NCBI GenBank assembly: GCA_033675265.1 | Contig: JAUJYZ010000760.1 | Location: forward strand, 155,513 to 219,512 | Source: Actinostola sp. cb2023 | Lineage: Eukaryota > Cnidaria > Anthozoa > Actiniaria > Actinostolidae | Length of the DNA: 64,000 bases | Direction: 5' to 3' | Shown here: in pieces, positions 21,447 to 32,512 of the stretch | Numbering within the stretch: the first letter of the stretch is position 1 | Layout: every line of letters starts with the position of its first letter | Translations under genes and position numbers: made by a program | Notes under the pieces: model-generated | Told to the model about the DNA's origin: nothing | What the model saw: only the letters and a program-made list of their open reading frames with translations | The model's database searches: none

Positions 21447-23049
21447 GGGGTGACGATCTCCTAATAGGGCACAAACAAACAAATTTTCACTCATTGAGGT
21501 GATAAATATCGATCTACAACATTTGAATTTGAATGTTCAAATATTTTCAATCTAAGAATAAAATTTAAGAACATAAACGAAGTTGCTCAAACGTGCGTCT
21601 TCTTCAAGACATGTGTGTGTCCATTGTACAGGTTAGATTAGGGTCGGGACACATGACCTACAGTTTTACCTTCTTATCCGAGAATACGTCTGAATAAGAA
21701 ATGCATCGAATTGCAGCAAGCAAACACCTCAAACAGTGTCCAGAATAATTTGTAAATTAAAAAAAACCAGGTGGTCGAGAAGCGAAGCTTCGAGGACAAC
21801 TGATATTTTGAGAACCATCTTTCAGTCAAGGACATTATTATTCGATATACCAGTACGCCAGAAAGGGGTTTATTTATTTTATAGCCTTTCGATAAATTTT
21901 CTACGTATGTCTTCTGTAAATAAAACACTCAGTTCGGACTACGTTCATTGCATGTTCTGTTGACTTTTTGGTATTTTTTTCCGGACTGCATTGTCTACCA
22001 AAACCTTTATTTCCAGGTAATTCGCCAAAATGGGGCTGTCAACTGTCATTACAATTTAGATAATTTCAATTTTCTCTAAAGTGGGAGATATCATCTCAAA
22101 ACTGGAGGATATTATCTGACATCCGTCCAGTGAAATTGTACCATGTGACCAGATTTGACCAATGGGTGAGCACACAAATTTTTCGATGGGTTATATATAA
22201 ATATTGAAAAACTAATGAGTTTTGCATTTTTATTTGGACCCTTTCCTTTAAACACGATGGGTCCACATTTGGGAATTACTGCGCTATCGGAGATAAACAG
22301 GGCCTGGTGCTTCTTTTTGCAACCAGCCTAATTGCATCCTCCTTGCAGAAGGATTTTCTTAAGCATAGTATCAGTAAATGGCAGGCTGGACACCTTCATG
22401 AGTTCTGGAACAGACATTGCCATGCACTGGACTTTAGCTTCTGTACAAAGAACTTGTGGATTGAAGCACATGATGATCTAAAAAGTAAAATCAGTATCTC
22501 TTTATATTTAAATATGATTATATCCCCATGGGGAGAATTAATAATGTATTATTATCATGGGCGTAGCCAGGTTTTTTCATAATGAGGGGTCACACTCCAT
22601 ATCGTTCACCACCAAATCTCCCCCCTCCCCTCCTCAAACATATAGGGGGAGGGGGGGGGGGGGTGGGTCACAGGCACCCTGTGGCCTTCCCCTGCCTATG
22701 CCCCTGATTATTATTATTATTATTACATATACTAGATTTGACCAATTTATTTATCGAACGTTTCGGTTGTATACTGCAACCTTCCTCGGCGATGGAAAAA
22801 CGGCTAATGTAAATTGAACCAAGTTTTATATACATTGGGCAATTGTACATGTTTGTTAATTGATGTATTGTTACTCATGGAATGCCATGCTTCCAGAAAG
22901 AGTCTTTTTCCCCAATGGGGATATATATGACTTGAGATATTACATAATTATTATTTTTGTATAAAAATGTGCTAAATTTGCCTATTTTTGAAACAGTTGT
23001 GGTAAAATTAGCAATTGAGGTTTAAAAAAAGAATGATTTACTTGAAGGA
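21447..23049 (+). repeat. tandem unit 2, natural empty site of the BEL element
   Basis: Direct repeat of 13475-14273 plus 20715-21446. The BEL target is uninterrupted here (TTTAAACACGATGGG near 22249). Differences include extra sequence near 22816-22911 and small indels. The unit ends with ATTTACTTGAAGG, as does unit 1. Confidence 0.85.
22556..22707. repeat. short hAT-like MITE in tandem unit 2
   Basis: Paralogue of 21014-21157 with ends CATGGGCGTAGCCAGG and CCTGCCTATGCCCCTG and a longer G-run inside. Confidence 0.6.
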
Positions 23050-23085
23050 CTTTCTTTTTACGTGTAAACCTTAAACCCAACCTTA

Positions 23086-23291
23086 GAGTCGTTTTCGTAT
23101 GAGTGGGAAACCTACGGTACGGAGTTACGGTCACGGTACGGAATTGAAGACATCTATTCAACCAATCATAGCCCGCAAAGTCATCGCTCAACCAATCAGA
23201 ATGCTTGGATACAGCATGATGATGGCGCGATACGGTCACCGTACGGCACTAACCGTACCGTAGCTACTTCCCACTCATACGAAAACGACTC
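23086..23291. repeat. 206-bp TA-flanked MITE
   Basis: Inverted arms start GAGTCGTTTTCGTATGAGTG and are flanked by TA at 23084-23085 and 23292-23293. The interior carries CGGTACGG-type motifs in both orientations and two CCAATCA boxes. Confidence 0.8.
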
Positions 23292-23293
23292 TA

Positions 23294-25544
23294 TACTATA
23301 AATAGATTGAGGCTAGTATTGTCTGCACGACAATCACAATCAACAATTTCGATTCATAATGTTACTATTACAACATTGCTAAACCCTTACAAAGAAAATA
23401 TGTTTTTATAACAGTTTTATTTTACTTTTCATTGAGTCTATTGCACCTGTGCATCTTTGGATCTAGTGCCTTCCTCTTGTTTTCCAGTAAATGATCTGCA
23501 TTTATTAGCTTCTTGTTAGCTGACTCAATCCCTCTGTTGTTCATAATCATATCCTCTTTGATATCTTTCCTCCTCTTCATAAAACTTCCAAGGTTGAATC
23601 TGGGATGACTGACGCCCGTAAACAAAGACGAATCGCGACAAATCTGACCCAATTATTCAAAAACAAAAATGAAGTATTTCTCGTGTGTCGACAAATAATT
23701 TAAATCCAAAAACAAAAGCATATTTCAGCTTGGATTGCTTTAGAAGAGCCATCACAATTCTTTCTCAGTCACTTCACATGTCTGGCACCTTTTGTTGCAG
23801 GTTTTGTAGTGTAATGTATTTCGAGTTTGTTCTCCCATAACCACACCAACAGTTTATATAACTGCATATCACAATTACATAAATATATATAACACACACC
23901 TATCAAGCTATTATATGCTAGCCCGTGTCATATGATACTGTAAGGTTAACTGGTATTTCTTTATTTGCAGACTCTGTAGGCCCATCAGCTTTTACCTGAA
24001 GGTTTCTCTCTAATGTTGTCATTTAAACACATGACTGTTTTGCAACATGTTCAATGGCTAATCCTGCCTCAGCTTGTCGATGAAGAGTAGTGTGTGAAAT
24101 GGGTGGAATGTTCATTGATGTAAGGAATGCATTGACATGAGTTGGCCCAATGCATATAACTATAACCGGTTACATGAAAAGTCAAATCCTCGTTCTTGCC
24201 CAAGGAGAAAAGTCCCTTTTTCAAAAAGAGACGAAAACGCTTTCCTCGAAAAATGGACTTTTACACACACACTCTGAGAAAGACCAATGTCGTTCTCGGG
24301 AGTACATGTGAATTGTAGCTCCTCAAACATCGCCACTTTGATGAGCCACCATTTTCTTTGAAAGTAAGTATTTTGTGTATGCATTGGCACGGCATAATTA
24401 AGTAATGATGCCAGCTGTTCAAACTTTTGAAACATTACCCCAGAAAGAGTTATGGCTGCAGTTAGGGTAACCTTTACTCTTTTGGTGATTGATCCCAAGC
24501 AATTGATCACCATACTTTCTCATACTTTCTCATAGCGTACATGTACGAAACTTAGCTCGTTTTTAAGCTAATTACTAAAGGAACGTTTTTTATAGTATTT
24601 TGACTGGTGTGCAATTATATCTAATTTGTTTTTATACAAGAAAACGAACAACCGGTGAACGAAGTGTCCTTGCACTTTGTCTCAAAAACACCATAGTGAT
24701 GATCGTAAACAAACTTGTTGAATCACCGTTTCTAAAGCTTATTGGAGGAGAAAATACTCACATTTTGATAATGATATAAATGTGATTGATAGTAAAGCTC
24801 TCTTCACAAGAAATCACCGTATCTCTTAGATTCTCCATTAAAAAGTGAAGAGTAAAAGGAATGGATTGGTAAAGTCCCCGTCAAAGCGCCCTGGTTCTCT
24901 TAGACGTTTTCACGTGCTAATAACGCAACATGTGTCAATCAAGTGTATCAAACATAACATTCTCACGTGTACGCTAATGAACTAGATTTTAGAACTGATA
25001 ATACCGAAAGCTGGTGGGAATGACGTGAATGAATGTTGTTTATAAATTGTCGGATTATGATTTCAAGAATTCATTTAAAAAACTTTTTGCTGCCTTTATC
25101 GTCTTACTGTAAAGTGAAGATACGTGAAGCTTCTTCAAGCTTGCATGGTGTTCTACTTTTAATACTTTATGGTAAGGTTCCGACAGAAATTTAAAAGCAC
25201 GTGATGTTTCAGACATTTCAATAAAAACGGCACAAGCTGATAAAAATAATAGCTAAGTTGATTCAACATCGTCCGTGTATTTCTAGACATACATGTACGC
25301 AGTTTCTTTCGGAAATGCAAATTAACGGCTGCGAGTAAAAGTCTGTCAAGCCTGTAATGAGGTAAAAAGTTGAGATTCAGACTACACAAACTCTTTTGAG
25401 AACTCATTGAGAACTGTTTTGAGACCTTTACATCGAGATAACTATTCCTTCATCATTACAATATCACCATATTATATTATAGGCAAGACAAGTGATCGTA
25501 AAGAATATGATGACTACATTTGTATTTTGTGTTATGACGATCGA
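23294..25544. other. intergenic; one weak ORF
   Basis: No convincing gene. A minus-strand frame at 24160-24513 (117 codons) contains LTAAITLSGVMFQKFEQL and could be a transposon-protein fragment, but I cannot assign it. The remainder is AT-rich without clear arms. Confidence 0.35.
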
Positions 25545-25828
25545 ACCAATTGCGCCTCGAACAACCGCAATTGCGTTTGTCGCCACAGCCGCAATTGCGC
25601 CTCAATTGTGGCTAAACAGAATTGCGGTTAGGCCAAACACAATTGCGTTTGGTCTAAATGGAATTGCGGTTAGGGGCAATTGCGGTTAGGGGCAATTGCG
25701 GTAAGGGGCAATTGCGGTGAAGCGCAATTGCAGTTAACGATCGTTATATTGCGCGTTTGGGGTACCGCAATTGCGGTAACGCAAGCGCACTTGCACCGCA
25801 ATGCGGGGAAAACTTTTGGGCTGTACTG
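25545..25828. repeat. cluster of CAATTG-centred palindromes, probable transposon end
   Basis: At least a dozen CAATTGC/GCAATTG motifs, many as GCAATTGCG or GGCAATTGCGGTTAGG, in under 300 bp, ending CTGTACTG followed by TA at 25829-25830. The outer end (complement CAGTACAGCCCAAAAG) resembles the terminal repeat of the element at 2357-3884. I found no left partner, so this is probably one end of a related Tc1/mariner-like element. Confidence 0.65.
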
Positions 25829-25832
25829 TATG

Positions 25833-26926
25833 TGTATATGTATATCTAAATTTTTTTTGAAAGATAAGTCTTTTAAAATACTGGTTATGATTTCATACCC
25901 GCGCGCACTATCAGGAAGTGAGTTCCATAGAGTCAATGAATAGACAAACATAGAGTGGCATGTTTATTATTATTATTATTATGTTTGAAAGACGGTCCAC
26001 CATAACACAATAGTTTTTCAGGCAGCGGGACTTTTAAGAGCCTCCCTTTACTTTAACGTAGTTGTCTTGCAGGTGCATATGGCTGCAACATATCTTTAAT
26101 GTACTGTGGTGCTAGACCATTCAATGCTTTGTATGTTAATAAGAGCAGTTTAATCTCTGTCCTTTGTTTGACGGAGCCAGAGCAATTTCTTTAGAATCGT
26201 TGTTACATGATCAGACTAGACTTCCTGCTTTTTGTTACCAGTTGTGCTGCAGAGTTATGTACATTTTGTAGGTGATACAATAAAAATTGTGGAAGTCCAT
26301 ATAGTAGAGAATTAGAACTGTCTAGTTTGCTGGAAATAAAAGCATGGACAAAGATTTCAGTACCTGATTTTGACAGACAGTTCCGTATTTTCGCTATATT
26401 ACGTGAATGAATGTTTTGCATATTTTGGCTACGTGTTTCTCAAGGAAACAAAGATTGCACCAATATTTATTGCTGAAAAATCCGGCTCTACCCATTCATT
26501 GTTGACTTTGATATAATCTATAGTTGGTTGAGAACGGTGTTGTGTATTCATTACTATCAGTTCTGTCTTGTAAGTTTAAGCTTATGTGTACCATCCATGA
26601 ATTGATCTCATTGTCATTCTATGGAGGATTACTGTTCATTTGATGTGGGCTTGAATGTAAAATAGTGCTAAGTGGCATCTGCATATAAGTAGCAATGGTA
26701 TCCCTGCCCGTGGGGCTTCATGATGTCGCCAAGTGGAGATATATACAGTACGTACAGTTTCGGACCAAGTACGGACACTGGGCCACTCGATAACAACACA
26801 CTGTTTCCGGTCGTGATGGTAGGACTCCAACCATTTCAACACTTGACCCTTTATTCTAAAGCAGCTGGAGAGCCTTGGCACCTTGTGATCCACCGTGTCA
26901 AATGCTGCAGACATATCAAGTAGCAT
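25833..26926 (-). pseudogene. LINE reverse transcriptase remnant (L2/CR1-like)
   Basis: Minus-strand frames show LLDMSAAFDTVDH, then GQVLKWLESY and DRKQCVVI of the RT palm. Next comes the RT C-terminal region with EIFVHAFISSKLDSSNSLLY, LPQFLLYHLQNVHNSAAQLV and finally LWNSLPDSARGYE. These are typical of L2/CR1-clade second ORFs. The catalytic YADD region is garbled by frame changes, and a TTA microsatellite lies near 25966. The 5' part of the LINE is missing beyond about 26930. The palindrome cluster at 25545-25828 abuts its 3' end, consistent with an insertion there. Confidence 0.85.
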
Positions 26927-26929
26927 TCT

Positions 26930-27569
26930 GCCAATTTTTCGTCTACATTTCTTTCTATGAAGCCAACTGAGCTGTGGACATCTCTTTCCATTGCTTCAAA
27001 CTTGGTGTTGTTCTCGCTCCTTAGCTTGCCACTAACCGTCTCTACAATATTGTTCTCAAGCCAAGAGATTTCTGTTGTGATCCTATCTTGCATTTGCCAT
27101 TCAAATGCCTTGACCAATTCTGATACTGTTGACCAGTATGATGCAACCTACCATGATGCAACCTCATGGTTTGGATCTTGTGGTGTGTCAACTGTCGCCA
27201 TTAAAAACCCCCCGCTATATTCTAGAAAGAAAGTCGATTAGAACAGTTGAGTATCATTTGGCCACAATGGCCGCCATTGATGCAACCTCTCATGGTTTGG
27301 ACCGCAGGTCAATTAAGGCTCTCTAGTAATGCTAATATTATTTTCCGTACACGTTATGTTAATAAAACAAAACAATATGTTTATAATAATAATAGCGAAC
27401 TCATCTTGGGCTTCCTGTGTTCCTGTGGCGGATTTTGATATTAGTTAGTTAGTCCCAATGATTTTCGGAGCATGCAGTACTTATGACCAGCGGTGGTAAC
27501 AACAACATGGTGTTCGAACACGTTATTTGGTGACACTGAATGTTCTCCTTGGTTGCATCGAACTTACAC
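26930..27569. other. intergenic, no gene recognised
   Basis: A minus-strand frame upstream of the LINE remnant (to 27117) is coiled-coil-like, with no identifiable domain. A short ATGATGCAACCT phrase repeats near 27139-27285. Confidence 0.35.
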
Positions 27570-28978
27570 TTAGAAAATAGATATCTTCCAAAATCTCTCA
27601 TCAAAATAAATCCTCTGCTTAAAGAAATCTATCTCAGTCCACACACAAAAATCACACCATTTAAGACCACTTACACCCATTTGCCCTTGAATTTGATAAA
27701 GATAGTTGTGATTTTTCTTCAATTCAATACCTTCTGATGTCTGTTTTAAACAGAACTGTTTGTTATCCTGAATTATTGTGTTTATATCTTTATGCGATCC
27801 ACTATCAGGACATTTGGCCTCAAAAAGACCATAGCCACTGTATTCAGCTACCGAGGGGTCATAAATAACACCATCTGGAGATGCTCCAAGCCAGCAGAAT
27901 GCTGGGTTAATGACCAATCCAGATTTATACAGTTTTGTACCTGCTGCCTTTCCATGATCAAGTTATTCTTTAGCAGCCCTTGACTTATTTGCCAACCCAT
28001 ACTTCATTGCTGGAGTTTGTATTGACTTGCCTTTAAATAGTTCTTTTAACAACTTTTCACTGACTTCAGCCTTTCATTTGGAAACCTGTCCAAATTGAGA
28101 TGCAGTTATGCGCTTTGCTCTTTCAATTCTCCATTTCACACTACCTGATTGTTCCCTGGTGTCGACTTCTAGTTTAGCTGCTTCTTTTGGAGACAATGTG
28201 ATAAACTTCAAATCTATATTTTGATATCCATATTTATATTCACTCCATTCACCAAGAACAGGTAATTCAAATGTTCAATTGATGGTAGTTGGTAACTCAA
28301 AGGGGAACCCATGGGATATTCACCAAAGTTAGTTTTTACAGACTTCTTTGAATCATTGTTGATACTGTTAATTGTAGCATTAGGGCATGTCTTTTTGAAG
28401 TTTTTCTGGAATTCTTCTAATACTTCTTTTGTATCCTGGGCATTTTTCTTTGTCCGAGAAATCGGGTTATAAAGGCAAAGTGATGCACATCGTGTAGTCT
28501 TTTTATCTAACACTGGTTTTGCGAAATTTACCTGCATCCAAGGTTGAGGATTAATTTTGGAACCTCTCGGTACGTGCCACTGTTGTGGTTTTGAAGTACA
28601 AGCCAAGATGTCCTTGTCGTCCATCGAACTCAGAACTGCATACGATAAAGCTGACAAATGATGACAGTGTCCTTGTCCAGCCTTACAAGAGCACTTCCTG
28701 AATACTATGTTGGCTTCAGAGCCATTGTATTCTATAATAATCTTCATTTCGTGGGGTTTCTCAGATTTGCACATTGAGTGAAAGCACTTCCCTTTCAGTA
28801 CACAACATTCCGCTGCTTCGTCAAATGTAATCATAAGATCGTGAATATAATCCTCCAGGAAGAATGCCTGAGCTCTACTATCTGTTTTCTTTGTCTTGAT
28901 AAATTCTTCAAGGCATTTCTTCAAGGATATTTTCAATTCTTCCGTCGCCATCTTTGTGTGTGTTTTGCAAACTTGCAA
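27570..28978 (-). pseudogene. SWIM zinc finger plus YqaJ-like nuclease protein, main body
   Basis: From the ATG at 28978, 254 codons are open and contain a SWIM motif (C96, C98, C105, H107 in FRKCSCKAGQGHCHH). After a frame change near 28260 the conserved path continues (WRIERAKRITASQFG), crosses two in-frame stops (about 28077 and 27977) and reaches the YqaJ/lambda-exonuclease-type core: LGASPDGVIYD, GLFEAKCP and NHNYLYQIQGQMGV. These supply the acidic D and E-x-K residues and the downstream glutamines. Known: YqaJ-fold proteins are metal-dependent DNA exonucleases, and relatives accompany some eukaryotic DNA transposons. Three disabling changes make this a pseudogene. Upstream exons are at 32513-33063, beyond the Harbinger insertion. 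Confidence 0.85.
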
Positions 28979-29659
28979 TCAATGAAAACATGGCAACGTT
29001 TGGCGGGAGTCATACCTCCAGTGCCCAGTCCCCGCGCGGAATGAAAAAGGTATATTAGAGACACAAACTTGGTCACATAGTTGATGATTTCCAAGATTAC
29101 TGAGGGCCATATTTTGTATTTTTGGTCATCTTCATCTTTCTTATCATGCCAGAGGATGTCTTTTAGTGTGCTGGGGCCGGTTGCATAAAACCTGTGTTAT
29201 CTTAAGTGAGGCACTTAAGATTGTGTTACGGGTTTCCTAAAGCGTGTTGCATGAAGCTTACTTAACACATTCGTAAGTGAATTACTTAAGAGTGAATTTA
29301 CGGGGACACTTAAGTTCTTGGTTAAGCATAAATATTTTTAATTCGTAGAACTCATAGAATTTGATTACAGAAATGTATAATTAACAAAACCTATAGAAGC
29401 TAATAAATCAAAAAGCTTTCAAAAATGAATAACATCGATTGTACAAAAATGTAAACGGATTACTTGATGAAATGAAGGAAAGTAAAATGAGCACATTTAT
29501 CTATTCAGTTATTTGTGCGAGTTCGTCTTTTGCAATTGTAATTTGTAGGTCTAGTAATTGTTCTTTCTTTCTTAATACTCGCATTTTAATCTCATGTTCC
29601 TCTTTTAACTGTTGTTCGTACAGATTACTTATGATTGTGGTGTCGCCTGCTCTCACTTG

Positions 29660-30217
29660 TTAACTTTTCTTTTCTTCTTTCTTTGGTTGTTGTGGCACAT
29701 TCTCCTCCCAACTAATATCTTGCTCTGAGTTGAACTGCTCACTCGTCGTTTCCAAGGCTTCATGACCATCTGACTGTTCTCCATCTAAGCTATTCGTGCT
29801 TAGTTGCGTTGTTGACGATTCACCAGAGTCTATTCCCCCGTCTATTGACGTCAGTGAAGGGTTTTCTTTACCAAGAATTTCGGTAACCATATCATCGTTT
29901 TCGCTCCACTCGATTGCACCGCCACCAGTCTTCATTTTCTTGTGATACTTTGCTTTCGTTGCTGAAGAAACGTCTTCCCACTTCTTTTTAATTTGTTCTT
30001 TCGCTCTTTTGGGGTATCCAGCTGCTGCAAGTTCCTCCCTAATTTTTAGCCATGCATCTGTCTTCATGTGAAAAGTTAATTTTGGGCTTAGTGCGCCGAA
30101 CAACGTCCCTTTAGATTTTCTAATCTTGTTGAGTAGAAATCTCACTTCATCTTGTTTGAAGTTCGGTGCTCGCTTTCGTGTTGGTCCATCATCACTTTCA
30201 AGCTTTCTTTTCGACAT
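29660..30217 (-). CDS. Harbinger Myb/SANT-like DNA-binding protein
   Basis: About 185 codons, starting MSKRKLESDD (an ATG two codons further upstream, at 30223, is also in frame). Residues about 15-90 form a Myb/SANT-like trihelix domain: NFKQDEVRFLLNKIRKSK, AWLKIREELAAAGYPKRAKE and IKKKWEDVSSATKAKYHKK. The C-terminus is acidic and serine-rich. Known: in PIF/Harbinger elements this partner binds subterminal DNA and helps bring the transposase to the nucleus. The frame is intact although its neighbour transposase is broken. It is transcribed away from the transposase, with the 74-bp array between their starts. Confidence 0.88.
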   Translation of the reverse strand: MSKRKLESDDGPTRKRAPNFKQDEVRFLLNKIRKSKGTLFGALSPKLTFHMKTDAWLKIREELAAAGYPKRAKEQIKKKWEDVSSATKAKYHKKMKTGGGAIEWSENDDMVTEILGKENPSLTSIDGGIDSGESSTTQLSTNSLDGEQSDGHEALETTSEQFNSEQDISWEENVPQQPKKEEKKS

Positions 30218-30421
30218 CTTCACTTACAAATTCTTGGTAGAAAAAAACCTTGAGTAGATACTTGATTCGTACCTTTATATATGCTTCATTCAAATGCCCA
30301 AGTATTGTTATTCTGATGAGAGTCACTGTTTTTATAATTATGCGATTGTTATATAACCTTGAACCGAAAAAGCGCCCGGTTAAACGCTTTGATATTTTTG
30401 AACTTTATTGTCAGTTTTGAA

Positions 30422-30825
30422 AGGTTATGTCATCGCATTATGCAACGAAGCTTTGGACATAAATTGTTCTATTGTACAATTAGGGGGGTTATTTTGAGGT
30501 TATGTCATCGCATTATGGAACGAAGCTTTGGACATAAATTGTTCTATTGTATAATTAGGGGGTTATTTTGAGGTTATGTCATCGCATTATGCAACGAAGC
30601 TTTGGACATAAATTGTTCTATTGTATAATTAGGGGGTTATTTTGAGGTTATGTCATCGCATTATGCAACGAAGCTTTGGACATAAATTGTTCTATTGTAC
30701 AATTAGGGGGTTATTTTGAGGTTATGTCATCGCATTATGCAACGAAGCTTTGGACATAAATTGTTCTATTGTACAATTAGGGGGTTATTTTTGAGGTTAT
30801 GTCATCGCATTATGCAACGAAACTA
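30422..30825 (+). repeat. 74-75-bp minisatellite inside Harbinger
   Basis: Unit starts AGGTTATGTCATCGCATTAT at 30422, 30497, 30571, 30645, 30719 and 30794; copies are nearly identical. It lies in the shared promoter region between the two element genes. Confidence 0.93.
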
Positions 30826-30906
30826 TTCTTTATAATTTGACATTTTTATACAAGTGCAATGCTTTTGATGTAGTTGAGAAGGTAGTAAACGTTTCACTCT
30901 TCCAGC

Positions 30907-31988
30907 ATGTTATACGATCTCCACCGTTTCCAAAATTTCCAGCATATAGCAGAACTTCATGAAAGGATTGAACAGAGACATTTACGTAGGCCTAGAGTAT
31001 TCAGAGACAGAGAAAACCCATTAGATGTCTTATCTGATGATGCCTTTTTCAAAAGATTTCGAATGCCCAGAGCAAAGTTCTATGAACTTCTCCAGTATGT
31101 TCACGATGATCTCGAACACAACACTCAACGAAACCATGCACTTCTTCCCTCTCAGCAACTCATGATAGGCCTACGTTTTTTTGCGTGCGGATCTTTTCAA
31201 CAGGTTATTGGTGATACGATAAATGTACATAAAAGTACTGTTAGCCGTACTATCCAAAGAGTTATAACAGCAATTCTCAAGCTTAGGAAGGAGTAGTATA
31301 TATTGGCCCAGTGAGCCAGAATGCGCAGCAATTGCTTTAGAATTGCATGAACTGCACCATTTTCCGTGCGTCGAGGGATTTATAGATGGAACTCATATAA
31401 AAATCGTGAAACCAAAACATCATGAAGTGGTGTTTGTAAACAGAAAAGACTTCCACTCTATCAATGTTCAAATATGCGGGAATGGAAGATTAATGATTAC
31501 AGATGTTGTGGCAAAATGGCCAGGATCAGTCCACGACTCGCGAATTTTAAAAACCTCAAGTCTTTATGACAAGTTCAAGCAACAGCAATTACCACGTTTG
31601 CCTAATGGTGTGATTCTGGGTGACAGTGGCTATCCATTGTTAACATGGCTTTTAGTCCCCATTGTGGAATATCCAGCTATGACGGCATCCGAGAAGCTAT
31701 ATAACAAGACCCACAGATCTACACGCTCTATGATAGAGAGAATTATAGGTATCCTAAAGAGACGTTGGGCGTGCTTAAAGGAGCTCAGAATGACCTGCCA
31801 AGTGTTGTGAAATAACTGTCGCCTGTTGTATTTTACACAATTATTGCCGTGATCTTCCAATTAATGATGAAGAGGGACAGTTAGACGACATTGGTCTTGA
31901 TGACTGTTCTAATAATGGCCAAGAAACTGAGGAAACTGAGGAAGGAAAACAACAAAGAGCAGAGTTCATTAGATCTTTCTTTTCTTAA
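30907..31988 (+). pseudogene. Harbinger DDE transposase (HARBI1-like), frameshifted
   Basis: The first frame (30907-31296) holds the N-terminal part with a helix-turn-helix-like GDTINVHKSTVSRTIQRV. After a frameshift near 31290 the catalytic part follows in another frame: D in EGFIDGTHIKI (about 31385), D in ILGDSGYPL (about 31622) and E in MIERIIGILKRRW (about 31735). A second shift near 31808 leads to a C-terminal segment with VACCILHNYCRDLP, typical of HARBI1-like proteins, with an acidic tail ending at the stop at 31986-31988. The DDE triad is present but the protein cannot be made from this copy without frame changes. Family assignment is firm. Confidence 0.9.
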
Positions 31989-32512
31989 TCAAAGTGTGTT
32001 CTGCATATTGTTAATTAGAATCTAGCGGCAGGAAAAATAAAACCTAAAAATGACAAACTTTGCTTGTCGAATCTTCTTTACATAAAATGTGCATACATGT
32101 ATGCTGCAAAATAGCGCTAAATAGCACAATACTTTTTCCTGAAAATATATCTCCAAATTAGTCCAAATAAACACACTTACAATACAAGGCTATGATATGT
32201 TTATAAATTAAAAATATTGAAGGAAATTTTAAACTGAAAGTAAAATTTTCCATGACGCACTTAGTTTTACGGGACCTCTAGGGCTCCCGTAAATTTACGG
32301 ACGACTTGTGCACTTAAGATATGGGCGCAATACGTTTATGCAACACCCGTATATGTCGTTGCATAAACAGCACTTAAGTGGTCACTTACGATAATCGTAA
32401 GATCCAATACTTAAGTGAAACACTTAAGTGAGCAATTAACTCATTCTTTGCAACAGTCTTAAATTACGAGTACACTTAAGTAGACTCGTAAGTTTTATGC
32501 AACCGGCCCCTG

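Larger units (their letters stand above)
29174..32509. mobile_element. PIF/Harbinger transposon with 3-bp target duplication CTG
   Basis: Inverted ends GGGCCGGTTGCATAAAAC at 29174 and its complement ending at 32509; CTG at 29171-29173 and 32510-32512 matches the CWG/TWA targets of PIF/Harbinger. It carries the two standard genes, a Myb/SANT-like DNA-binding protein (minus) and a DDE transposase (plus), divergently oriented around a 74-bp minisatellite. ACTTAAG-type motifs are clustered inside both ends and may be protein-binding sites. The element sits inside the SWIM/YqaJ gene. It is full length, but the transposase has two frameshifts. Confidence 0.93.

Noticed and set aside
29439..29663. 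Plus-strand ORF beside the Myb/SANT gene
   Set aside because: No domain; it overlaps the untranslated end of the Harbinger minus-strand gene.
30359..30571. Protein with internal repeats
   Set aside because: It is merely a translation of the 74-bp minisatellite.
30422..30825. CRISPR-like array
   Set aside because: Complete 74-bp units repeat without variable spacers.
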